NCBI GenBank assembly: GCA_963662155.1
Contig: OY759263.1
Location: 37,629,391-37,693,390, forward strand
From: Lamellibrachia columna
Lineage: Eukaryota; Annelida; Polychaeta; Sabellida; Siboglinidae
Length of the DNA: 64,000 nucleotides
Direction of reading: 5' to 3'
Shown in pieces: positions 45,013-54,730 of this stretch. Under the pieces are notes generated by a model, which was not told where the DNA came from, did not search any database, and saw nothing but the letters and a program-made list of their open reading frames with translations. The first letter of the stretch is position 1. Each line of letters begins with the position of its first letter. The translations under genes and the position numbers were made by a program.

Positions 45013-45554
45013 AGTTCAACATGTGCCTTAATCCCTTTAAGCAACCCAAGTTGTCCATCAAACAAATCCTGATGCTTACTGAATAGCCAGTCCAACTGAC
45101 AGTCATGTGATAGACACACGGACCCTGATCTAAACTTGATCTCGCTCCAGTCAAGTTTGAGAGCTTCTAACCAGTCTCTGCCAAACAGTATGTGTCTACT
45201 GTCGGGGACAACATACAGCACCAAGTCTACATTATGCGAGTTATACTGCACATTCACCTTAAACATACCTTTACATGATTCACCTGTGAAACTGCGTAAC
45301 ACCTTGTTACTAGGCTGAAGTTGACAGTTTGCAAACTTTGACTGATACACATCAACAGGGATCATCGAAATAGCAGACCCTGTGTCAAGCTCCATTGGCA
45401 ATACAACGCTATTTACAGTAGGACGCACAATGATAGCAGATTTGTCTACATTCAACATACAATTGGTTTGACAATGCACATTTAGTACATCGTACTCAGC
45501 TCGATTTGAAAAGTCATCAACTGTCACCGTATACACTAATACAGTACACCGCAT
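45013..45554 (-). pseudogene. Gypsy B retropepsin and start of RT region
   Basis: Minus frame with PMELDTGSAISMIPV (protease active site DTGS), then LFGRDWLEALKLDW and GLLKGIKAHVELV, the linker into RT. It stops where gypsy C begins, and the expected continuation lies at 40612 and downward. The first codons (from 45554) overlap the end of gag in another frame; the junction is damaged. Confidence 0.88.
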
Positions 45555-46057
45555 TGCCTCGCTGTCTGCAATGTCAGCGTTTCCTCGCGAAATAGTTTTT
45601 CTCGCAGACTGTCATCGTGACACCCATACACCAGTTGATCGCGCAAATTGTTCTCCTTTTCGTTGCCGAAATTGCACGTCTTCGCCAAATTGCACAATCG
45701 CGCTATGTACGACGCACTCGTTTCGTCGTACAACTGCTCGCACGAGCAGAATTTGTACCGATCAATCAATTCGTTCGTTCTCGGGGCGAAGTAGTTGTCA
45801 AAGCGCTCGAGAACTTCTTTCACCGTCGGTACGTGTTCGCCTTCGATGTCATAATCGAACGAATTGAATATCGTCATTAACTCTGCACTACCAATAAGCG
45901 TAATCACCAACGCAATTTTCTCAGCTTCACTCTTAGTTATAGCTCCTGTAGCCAGCAAATACATATTAAATTGCTGCTTGAATGTTTGCCTAGTTTCCTT
46001 CGCGTTCGACCTAGCCAGGCAGAGTTTAGGCGCCATTAGCCCAGTGAATTCTGCCAT
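45536..46057 (-). pseudogene. Gypsy B gag
   Basis: A 174-codon minus frame from ATG 46057. It has RQTFKQQFNMYLLATG, KIALVITLIGSAELMTIFNS and VKEVLERFDNYFAPRTNEL, then RDQLVYGCHDDSLREKLF and LTLQTARQCG, the standard gypsy capsid order. No zinc knuckle is kept. It is placed about 140 bases downstream of the 5' LTR, as expected for gag. Confidence 0.87.
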
Positions 46058-46194
46058 GCGTCTTCTTCGGCTGTTTCATTCACAGCTCAACGTCAAGTTT
46101 CCGTAACTGTTTCATTCACAGTACATCTGGGAAACATCTAGTTTCCACACATGGATGAGTTAGTACCATCCCATCCGTCTCGTCGCCAATTATC

Positions 46195-46356
46195 TGTTGT
46201 ATATTCACAGACACTACATATAACATACACGTGGTTCTTAGGGGTGGCACATAACTGATCTTTATTTGCAAACGCATGTATTACTACTCACGTAGTTCGC
46301 CACTGACCATGTATCACTACACATGTAGTCCACAACATAGACATGCATATTTAACA
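46195..46356 (-). repeat. 5' LTR of gypsy B
   Basis: A 162-bp LTR with ends TGTTAAAT and ACAACA on the minus strand. The primer-binding candidate tggcgacgagac follows after a few bases. Confidence 0.92.
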
Positions 46357-46361
46357 GATAC

Positions 46362-47377
46362 AAATTTAGTTCTCCTGATAGTTCAGAATACAGTTTGTCT
46401 AGGGCTGGGGAAAGTTGTCCGGAAGTAGACTGGGAATGCCCTGTAGAAGGCGACTCGTCATCTGGTATGTTGAAAACCTCAACGCATGGTACCGACTGTA
46501 GCACACCAATGATTGCACCTTTTGGAGAAATATCGTCTCATCAGTGGGGTTTAGGAATACTAGTGGTATGTGTTCGGTGCCACTTGAAATTAAGGATGCG
46601 CCAATAACAACCCTAGAGTCAGTTTTTACACCAGCACTTAGTGCTAGCAAAACAATGCTACCACCAACATACTGCAGGCATATCGAGCGAAGTCGTGCAG
46701 TTCTTTAAAGAAAACCCGGCGCGGTTCGGAGGCACCCCTTCTTCTGACTCCGCTGCCAAATTGGCTATATTGCCACACTAATGCGGCACGGAGTGACTGG
46801 TAATCGTTGTCCTGGTCATTGTTAACAATCAACATATAAGCCTCCACTGGAGAGCCATCTCCAACCGTAGGGCTCATTGGCCAGCTGTCCAACAGCAAAG
46901 GTTAGCAATAGTATCAAAGCGAGTAAGGAAATCGTCACAGTTATTGCTATCGTGAATTCCTGAGAACGTTGGTAATTTTGGACATGTGTCCAATCCGGCG
47001 TGCCATAACCTCTACTTTAGCTCATCTGGGATTACAGGGTCAAACGGCATGATAGTAGACACAGCCGCCCTTGGTGGAAATAAGCCAGTGTCCGGGTAGT
47101 ACGCGACCTTCTCCGACTCAATCCCCGACAAATCAATGTGACAAGGTACCAACCTGTCTATAGGGCAGTCTTCACCCGATACATGCGGAGTTGAGTGATG
47201 CGAAGGATGGAACCTGTTCAGCCAGTCGGTGCTAGAATAGCCTGAATGCGCCGTTTGCAAAAGCAGAATTCAAAAGTCGGGAAAACAAGTCAATAAATGA
47301 CCAGTGCAACATATGCAACAAACAGTACTTCCCTGTAACGGTTAATGTGGTTGCGCTGCCGCTTTTCACGGCACCAA
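46362..47377 (-). pseudogene. Gypsy A gag and protease (upstream half) with leader
   Basis: The minus strand near 47377 has tggtgccgtgaaaagc, a usual gypsy primer site. Gag remnants follow at 47260-47012 and 46898-46644 (NDYQSLRAALVWQYSQ; MSPTVGDGSPVEAY), then a late protease to RT linker at 46650-46362 (GTEHIPLVFLNPTDETIFL, and LDKLYSELSGELNL at the edge). Across gypsy B the frame resumes at 38630 with YSDVFAES and TTGYSKRRIDTND, the standard start of gypsy RT. Stops and frameshifts are many. Confidence 0.8.
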
Positions 47378-47400
47378 ATGTTATATAATATATATATATG

Positions 47401-47486
<86 letters not shown>

Positions 47487-47775
47487 TTCCCCCACCTTTG
47501 CTGATATTTTGTAAGCTGAGTATATAAACTAGGTCACAACTGTTTTCATTGTATAAATAATGTATTTATGATGTATACATATTATTGTATTGCATTTTAC
47601 TATTTGGCTTATTATAAAGCTCGTATACAAACATACATTTGACTTTGTTGTCTTCAGCAAACGAGCCACGGTTTCCATGTAATTAACTCTTGTAGGTAGC
47701 TTTGTCCCGCATAAAACCATCATTTGAATTGAAAACTCAAATGATATTTATGTGGGCAATGCTGCAGCTTATATT
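47378..47775 (-). repeat. Gypsy A 5' LTR region with (TA)n expansion
   Basis: After the primer site going right lie (TA)n of about 90 bases (47393-47484), then a unique block (tggttcccccacctttgctg to gtaattaactcttgtaggta). The block recurs at about 48005-48192 and 48546-48775. Its place before the primer site suggests that it is the LTR. Exact LTR limits are not set. Confidence 0.55.
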
Positions 47776-48004
47776 TTGATTGTACGGTAAGCCGACCTCA
47801 CCATGTGACAATTTCTTACAATCAAAATGCACGCATAATAATTAGCCTCTCTTTCGATATTGGCCAAAGTTTACGAAGGTAAAATATTTGTTGCTCTCGA
47901 TATTTTTTAATGTTTTTACCCACCCTCCTACCCCATCTACACCAGTGTTTGTTTGATTTCTAGTTGGGTCGGTTTACTAACTTTGTGTGATATATGTTCG
48001 GTGG

Positions 48005-48465
48005 TTTATTTTGTAAGCTGAGTATATAAACTAGGTCACAACTGTTTTCATTGTATAAATAATGTATTTATGATGTATACATATTATTGTATTGCATTTT
48101 ACTATTTGGCTTATTATAAAGCTCGTATACAAACATACATTTGACTTTGTTGTCTTCAGCAAACGAGCCACGGTTTCCATGTAATTAACTCTTCTCCGAC
48201 TCAATCCCCGACAAATCAATGTAACAAGGTACCAACCTGTCTATAGGGGCAGTCTTCACCCGATACATGCGGAGTTGAGTGATGCGAAGGATGGAACCTG
48301 TTCAGCCAGTCGGTGCTAGAATAGCCTGAATGCGCCGTTTGCAAAAGCAGAATTCAAAAGTCGGGAAAACAAGTCAATAAATGACCAGTGCAACATATGC
48401 AACAAACAGTACTTCCCTGTAACGGTTAATGTGGTTGCGCTGCCGCTTTTCACGGCACCAAATGT

Positions 48466-48547
<82 letters not shown>

Positions 48548-48775
48548 TTCCCCCACCTTTGCTGATATTTTGTAAGCTGAGTATATAAACTAGGTCACAA
48601 CTGTTTTCATTGTATAAATAATGTATTTATGATGTATACATATTATTGTATTGCATTTTACTATTTGGCTTATTATAAAGCTCGTATACAAACATACATT
48701 TGACTTTGTTGTCTTCAGCAAACGAGCCACGGTTTCCATGTAATTAACTCTTGTAGGTAGCTTTGTCCCGCATAA
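48005..48775 (-). repeat. Rearranged duplicate of gypsy A leader and LTR
   Basis: 48194-48480 copies 47111-47390 (leader and primer site), and 48546-48775 copies the LTR block with its own (TA)n. A third LTR-block copy at about 48005-48192 joins directly to the leader at about 48193 (ctcttctccgac). Offsets are near 1083 bp. Between, 47776-48004 is unique. Confidence 0.85.
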
Positions 48776-48804
48776 ATATATATATACTTACTTATGTCAT
48801 CCAC

Positions 48805-48873
<69 letters not shown>

Positions 48874-49089
48874 GATTGGTCAGTCGGGCGCCTTACGGAG
48901 TCCCGAAATAGCAATCCGCGTTGCAGTGACGTTAGTCGCCTCTTAACTTTGACTAGCTATGTTTACTTATATAATATAATAAAATATATAATATATATAT
49001 ATATATTAATATAAGATATAAAGTTAACATAGCATAGTAACGTCAGTCGCCACTTAACTTGGGCTAACTGTGTTAACTTTACATCTTTT

Positions 49090-49140
<51 letters not shown>

Positions 49141-49185
49141 GATGTAAAGTTAACATAGCTAGCCCAACTTAAGAGGCGACTGACG

Positions 49186-49233
<48 letters not shown>

Positions 49234-49260
49234 ATGAACAAGGAGATGAACAACACGGAT
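48776..49260. repeat. (TA)n tracts alternating with copies of a small palindromic repeat
   Basis: Tracts of (TA)n lie at about 48806-48870, 48975-49005, 49098-49134 and 49186-49231. Between them are copies of a motif with gtcgcctcttaactt: 48872-48962, 49038-49091, and inverted at 49136-49187. A further copy is at 50865-50950. Confidence 0.8.
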
Positions 49261-49339
49261 TTGACTACCGCGGCGCAAACCATTGTCTATATATTGATTA
49301 TTGCAATTCCCTTTATTATAATATTTCTCTCCTCGTTTC

Positions 49340-49690
49340 TCTCACTCAGTACCACTTTGTAAATCAGTGCATTGGCTCCCTGTCCGATATCGCATTGTTT
49401 TAAGATCTTTACAATTACTTATCAAGCACTTTCATCCTAGCCACCATCACATTTGCATTCATTGCTCCCTCTTGCAAGACGTACAGCCCAGACAGCTTCG
49501 ATCATCTAATTCTAATCTACTTTTTGTTCCCAGTGATAAGACAAATTTAATGTTGGACTAGAGCATTTTCAATTGCTGCACCAACTCTGTGGAACTCACT
49601 CCCTGTTAGTGTCAAGTTTGTAGGAAATATAAAAATATTTCGCCGTAAACAAAAAACCCACCTGTTTAAACTTGCTTGTCCTCCATAGCT
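49340..49690 (+). pseudogene. L2/CR1-like LINE C-terminal tail
   Basis: The plus strand reads LHWLPVRYRI at about 49368, then LQLLIKHFHPSH, LRSSNSNLLFVPSDKTN, then FSIAAPTLWNSLPVSVKF and FRRKQKTHLFKLACPP after a frameshift near 49555. This order ends ORF2 in L2 and CR1-like LINEs. The 5' part is lost in (TA)n sequence. Confidence 0.87.
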
Positions 49691-50100
49691 CCTCAGTGTA
49701 CAAATCCAACTGTTTACAACTGGAACTGCTTATCGATTAGAAACTGCTCAACCATTTTTGTTTTGTTGCGCTGCTAAGCTTGGTTCCCCGAGGATTTTAG
49801 CGCAGTAGAGGTATTTTAGAGTATTAATATATTCAAGACAGAAGGATGCCGACTAATGGTAGCCAAAAAACGGGTTAATTTTGTCATCTCTTTGGTAATT
49901 TTTTTTCAGTACACCCCTTTTGTCATCTCTCATAGAGCCATCCAAGGAGGTGTTGTATTGACGTAATTGATTAAATAAGTGCTGTGACTATAGTCACTGG
50001 TAGCATTGGTTGTATCGGTGTTGCTTATTTTGCTGTCCGTTGGACAGTTTCGTTGGTCAAACGTAGCTTTAGAAGTAAAAGTATATATGCGTGCTATTGT
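49691..50100. other. LINE 3' UTR and unassigned sequence
   Basis: The LINE 3' UTR (ggttccccgaggattttagc near 49780) is followed by non-coding sequence without features. Confidence 0.5.
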
Positions 50101-50106
50101 GGCTTT

Positions 50107-50212
50107 GACCCTCTCCCCGCCCCGTAGTGACACCCCTCCCCGCCCCGTAGTGACACCACTCCCCGCCCCGTAGTGACACCCCTCCCCGCCCCGTAGTGAC
50201 ACCCCTCCCGAC
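50107..50212. repeat. 23-bp GC-rich tandem repeat, G-quadruplex prone
   Basis: The unit is ccctccccgccccgtagtga plus cac, 23 bp, about 4.6 copies. The minus strand has repeated runs of four Gs, able to fold as G-quadruplexes. Confidence 0.9.
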
Positions 50213-51123
50213 TCCGACTATTGTAATGGTATGGCAATACAATACAAATATCGCAGTACTAAAACTAGTCCCAGTAGTCACCCCTGCTTGTGGTCATTTC
50301 CCGAGTTGTGCCCATGGGGGGGTGCACTCAATACATTACCAGTGCATCATCATCCCGACAAAATTTTATTTTTTGTATCCAACGCACGTTAACGCATTCA
50401 ACGCTGTTAGAGTTATTGCTCTCATATCTCGTACTTTAAATAACATAAATGTAGTAATAAAATAATAATTTATGCGTAGATTAGAATGTTAATTAAAGTG
50501 AATAATTCACCGAAATATTATGATACTGAATTAATTTACAGCACATATCATGAAACAGTGCATATTTTATACGCTAAAGAATGCGTATTTGTTTTTACTC
50601 CTTCAACTTGAAAAGAGTAAAAGAATGTGTAACTTGTGACTCCTGTCCAAGGAAAAGTGTGTATATTTCAACCCGCTCAAGATTAAAACGGTATCTTTTT
50701 TGTGAAAGTGTAAAACGTATTCAGTGACTCAGTTCGATCAGTTCTCAAGGAAGGTATTGAGTGGCTCCCATAGGGTAGTACAACTAATGAAGGATTATAG
50801 TTAACCTGCGGGTCATTAGTGCGCAGAACTTTTACTGGCAGGTTGTGTTTTATTGATATATGCGCAGCCAGCCCAAGTTAAGAGGCGACTGACGTCAATG
50901 CAACTCGGATTGGACGAGCGACGCCATGCGGTGACTGACCAATCACATGCACGCTTCGCTGACATGAACGGCGCTTCATACACAGAGCCCCACTGTGGAC
51001 TATGCCGCACTTGCTGCAAATGAAAGTGCTTGATTTGCAGATCTATGCTTTCAGTGGTCCCTCTTGAGGCTCTTCTCAGCCAGTTGTTCAGTTGTCAAAA
51101 TCACATATTTCTAACTCTTTTAA
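50213..51123. other. No gene; one palindromic-repeat copy
   Basis: AT-rich and unassigned apart from the copy of the gtcgcctcttaactt-type repeat at 50865-50950 (inverted relative to 48872-48962). Confidence 0.5.
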
Positions 51124-51142
51124 AATGGCTGAACGTGCCTTA

Positions 51143-51150
51143 CCCGTCAA
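51143..51150. repeat. hAT target site duplication, left copy
   Basis: cccgtcaa, identical to 54364-54371, directly outside the TIR. Confidence 0.95.
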
Positions 51151-54100
51151 CAGGGTTGTTTGATTTAAATCATTTGATTTAAATCATGATTTAAATCACT
51201 CCAAAAAAATCATTGATTTATGATTTTTTATTTCCGATTTTTTTAATCACTGATTTATATGAATTTAACACAGATAATTGTTTACAAGCATCGAGATCAA
51301 CAAAGTTTTGTATGTTGTTTTAATACAAAACACAATGTGCACACACTAGTGTAGTTGTGTAGTTGTATTGTCATCAAATAGCCTGATATTAATTGCCATA
51401 TAACAGCCCCTGGTTAACTGTTGTTTTGGTGTAATTCACTTGGCCAGGCTAACTTTGAAGTTTTCCATGGGAAAGTTTAAACTGTATTTGATCTTAGTTT
51501 AGTTTCAACTCGGTTGCTCAGAGCTGCATTAAACATTGATTTGTAAGTGGGACTCAGAGCTGTGAGTAGTTCATTGGATTTTCCTAATAGAAAACAGTGG
51601 CTGGCCAACACAGCATTTGACACCTAGCTGTTGACTTGCAAACATTGTTCATTGCGCACTGCCAAATTATACAAGTAATCACAATGTCTGGAAGGAGAAA
51701 AGATTGTGTGTGGCTTTATTTTGAAAAGACTGGTTCCGGGAAAGACTGGGTGTAAGGCCAAATGTCGAGCCTGTGGCAAAGATATGCAAGGACTTGTTGC
51801 ACGCATGAAACAACATCACGAGGTTTGTGGGGGGGGCCTCCAAGAGTGAAGATAAAACAACTGTCCGTGCAGACACTAGTGATGCTGAGATCGCCCTCCC
51901 ATCTCCAAAAAAACGAGCAGCTTCACCTGTGTCCATTCAGCCAAAGAAAAAGCAACGGACGGGTGTCGGGTGGCCTGGAAGATTTCGTAATGCAGACGTC
52001 AGGCAAGGATAAATCTGTCATTGATCATCAACTTGCTAAAATTATTTATGCAACGAACTGTCCATTTTTACTGGTGGAACATAACGAGTTTATCAAGCTG
52101 ATGTCCATGTTTCGTCCAGGGTACAAACCACCAAAAAGCTATGACATCAGTGGACGACTGCTTGATGAAGTACATACCTCTATGCTTGCTGATTGCAAAG
52201 ATCAACTTGGAGTAGAAACCGTGTCGATGGCTCTGGACGGCTGGAGCAGTGTTCACAATGAACCAGTACTGTGTGTGTGTTAGTTACATCCGAGAAAGGC
52301 CTGAGTTTTATAACGGGCACTATCGACACATCTGGCTACAGCCACACTTCCGAATATTCGCAGGAAATAGCTTCTGAAGCTGTTCGTTCCACTGAAGAGC
52401 AGTTTGCCTGTAGGGTTGGCAGCTTCGTGACGGACAATGCGGCCAACATGCTGAAGATGAGGAAGAATCTGGCTGATGACAGTGAGTCTGATATGGTATC
52501 TTACGGATGTTCGGCACATTACATGAACTTACTCGCAAAAGATGTTGAAGTGTCTGGGTGAAAGAACATGTTGTTCACATCATCAAATTCTTTAGAAATG
52601 GCCACCTGCCCGCAGCTTGGTATCGGGCCGCTGGTGGAAAAATGCTAGTTCTGCCTCTTGATGTTCTCAGGAACACACTTGTCTGAGGTCATACCTGGAC
52701 AACTGGTCTATCCTCCTCAAAGTGTGTGAGGAACACAGAGACGACATTGACAAGAGCATTGCTGCTAAAGTGACAGATTTTTGTCTAAAAAGAAATGCCG
52801 ATGACTACTAGCAGCGCGTGAGACCTATTGCTGTAGCGCTCGATACGATCCAAAGTGACAGCTGCAAGATAAGTGACGCTGTTGCTGTGTGGAAAAAACT
52901 AGAAGAGGATTTGAAAGAATCGCACCAACCCCCAACTGTGATGAAAAAATTGCTGAGTCGTACCAAGCAGGTTCTGACACCTGCCCACTTCCTTGCAAAC
53001 ATTCTGGACCCCAAACACCAGGGCAAACATCTGACAGATGACGAAATAGACACTGCAATGGAGTACTGCAGTGAACACCACCCGACGTGTCTGCCATCTG
53101 TAGTCGACATGAGAACACAGACCGGGCCATTCAAGCCTTACATGTTCAAAGAAGAAACGGTCACCTCTGTATCCTCCCTGACATGGTGGCAATCGCAGGC
53201 AAGTCGACTAATTGAAGATATACTGCTTGTGTGCAAGTCGTTACTACTGCAGTGGCATCCAGTGCAGGAGTAGAACGAGTGTTTTTCTACCTTCGGCCTT
53301 GTCCAGTCTAAGATACGAAACCGGCTTGGCATCGAGAAAGCAGGGAAACTAGTGTTCATATACAAACTGCTAAATACAAAAAAAAAAATGTGTAGCAGAA
53401 ACGTTTGTGACTCGGTGTTGTGAGTATGCAGTTTGCATATATGTCAAACTTGGCAAACATGAACATATGAAGACACACTGTTTGTAACATTGTGTGCAAG
53501 TTGAGGATGTAACGTTTGTGTGCACTATTTCAATGAAGCACATTTTGTAAATATGTTGATTTTGTTCTAAATCCATTTAGTTCAATAAAAGTATTGAAAT
53601 AATATGTTGTTTCCTTATTTCTAGATTTGACTATTCCCAGTATTTAAAGTCAAATATTTTATGATATTGTATATGTTTGAGCTAATCTCTTTCTGAATGC
53701 AGTGAAGCCACACAAAATTGTCTTCCAGAGGAAGCATCTTTTCAAGCCAGAAGCCCTGAGTTTAAAGTCCACTTAGAGCCAGTGCTAGTTGTTACTAATT
53801 CAGTATGTTGACTCAAGTGAGACAGCCGGGGTACAAACAATTGTCTAATACTGTATCAGTTTGCAGTCTGGTTAGAGACCCTTAGAGTACACAGAGCCCT
53901 GCACAGGTGCTAATCCTCCCTCTCAGCAAACAATAATTGTCACAATTACAGCTAGCCAGTGTCAGCCACAGACACATAATTCCTTTCCAAGACAGATTAT
54001 GCAACTACAGGGGGTGAGGCCTTGTGGACATTGTCTAATGGGTGGGTGCCACAAACAATTTAAAATTGGATCTGGGGCTATATTGAATAAAATATATTAT

Positions 54101-54363
54101 TATACATGTATTTTAAAACGACAGTTTTGTTGCTGTTGTAATTCAAACTATGTTATCATTATATAACTTTATATAAGCAAAAATCATGTACCCTCTGTTA
54201 AGACAAGTACTAAAATCAATTTAAATAGAACACGTTTGAAAGAGTTTATAAATATAAACGTCTATATAAATGTATATAATATACCAGATTTTTAAATAAA
54301 AAATAAATTAATTAAAAAAATCCGATTAAAATTTTTAAAAAATCTAGATTTTTTTCAACCCTG
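51151..54363 (+). mobile_element. hAT DNA transposon (BED-finger type)
   Basis: A 3213-bp element with terminal inverted repeats cagggttg and caaccctg, and a perfect 8-bp target duplication, the size that defines hAT elements. Just inside the left end are repeats of gatttaaatca, and the right end has aaaatctagatttttttc, a subterminal pattern that the transposase may bind. It encodes a transposase with BED finger, catalytic and hATC regions, all frameshifted. Confidence 0.96.
51684..53390 (+). pseudogene. hAT transposase (BED finger, catalytic core, hATC)
   Basis: ATG 51684 opens MSGRRKDCVWLYFEKTGSG, then shifts to CKAKCRACGKDMQGLVARMK with HHEVC, a C-x2-C ... H-x4-C BED finger. The frame 51762-52283 has VSMALDGWSSVHNEP (first catalytic Asp at about 52236). 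Next 52271-52561 has RVGSFVTDNAANML (second Asp) and YGCSAHYMNLLAKD. The frame 52818-53273 has LANILDPKHQGKHL and SLTWWQSQASR (hATC), followed past a stop by RNRLGIEKAGKLVFIY. Stops and shifts at about 51750, 51848, 52283, 52561 and 53273 inactivate it. Confidence 0.93.
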
Positions 54364-54371
54364 CCCGTCAA
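54364..54371. repeat. hAT target site duplication, right copy
   Basis: cccgtcaa, identical to 51143-51150. Confidence 0.95.
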
Positions 54372-54694
54372 TGTTTACCAATTTCTGCATGAATTACTAC
54401 GCCCTCGTGCCTTCTGGCGAAAAAATTGCCAAAAATTCTTCCGCCTATTAAACTCATCCATAAATCCACAATTACACTGTCAACAGGTTCTACCAGTAAA
54501 CATGGCGATGTCCCTGCTCAAAGACACTTATGTCAGATGATATGATTGTTTTAAAACTTCCTATATCCAAAATTACTATGCCCTACGTTCGTGTAACACA
54601 ACAGGAAGTCTAACTGAGGCATTATCCCTGAAGGCACAAACATAAAGAGAACACCCGTTAGTAAAACAAGACCGCTGAGCCCTTATCAGTTGAC

Positions 54695-54730
54695 ACCACT
54701 GACCTATATAATATTATATAGGTCAGTGGT
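54695..54730. repeat. Perfect 36-bp palindrome
   Basis: Two 18-base halves are exact reverse complements with no spacer (accactgacctatataat, then its complement). It can form a cruciform. Confidence 0.97.

Larger units (their letters stand above)
38631..46356 (-). mobile_element. Gypsy element B (inserted in A, interrupted by C)
   Basis: An LTR retrotransposon on the minus strand with 162-bp LTRs at 46195-46356 (5') and 38631-38792 (3'). The LTRs begin TGTTAAATATGC and end GCAACA or TACAACA, with about four differences by eye. Outer bases are gatac at 46357-46361 and gagac at 38626-38630, an imperfect 5-bp target duplication. A primer site TGGCGACGAGAC follows the 5' LTR, and a purine tract (gggaggga) precedes the 3' LTR. 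The integrase core is deleted. Gypsy C sits inside at 40613-45007. Confidence 0.92.
51124..54538 (+). pseudogene. Open frame split by the hAT insertion
   Basis: ATG 51124 opens MAERALPV and meets the hAT element at 51151. Taking one target-site copy and skipping the element, the frame continues from 54372 with VYQFLHELLRP and later QQVLPVNMAMSLLKD, up to a TGA near 54538, about 64 codons in all. No family is recognised. A chance open frame of this length is possible, so this is a candidate only. Confidence 0.3.

Noticed and set aside
47232..47527. Open frames with runs of IYIYIY
   Set aside because: Translation of (TA)n microsatellites.
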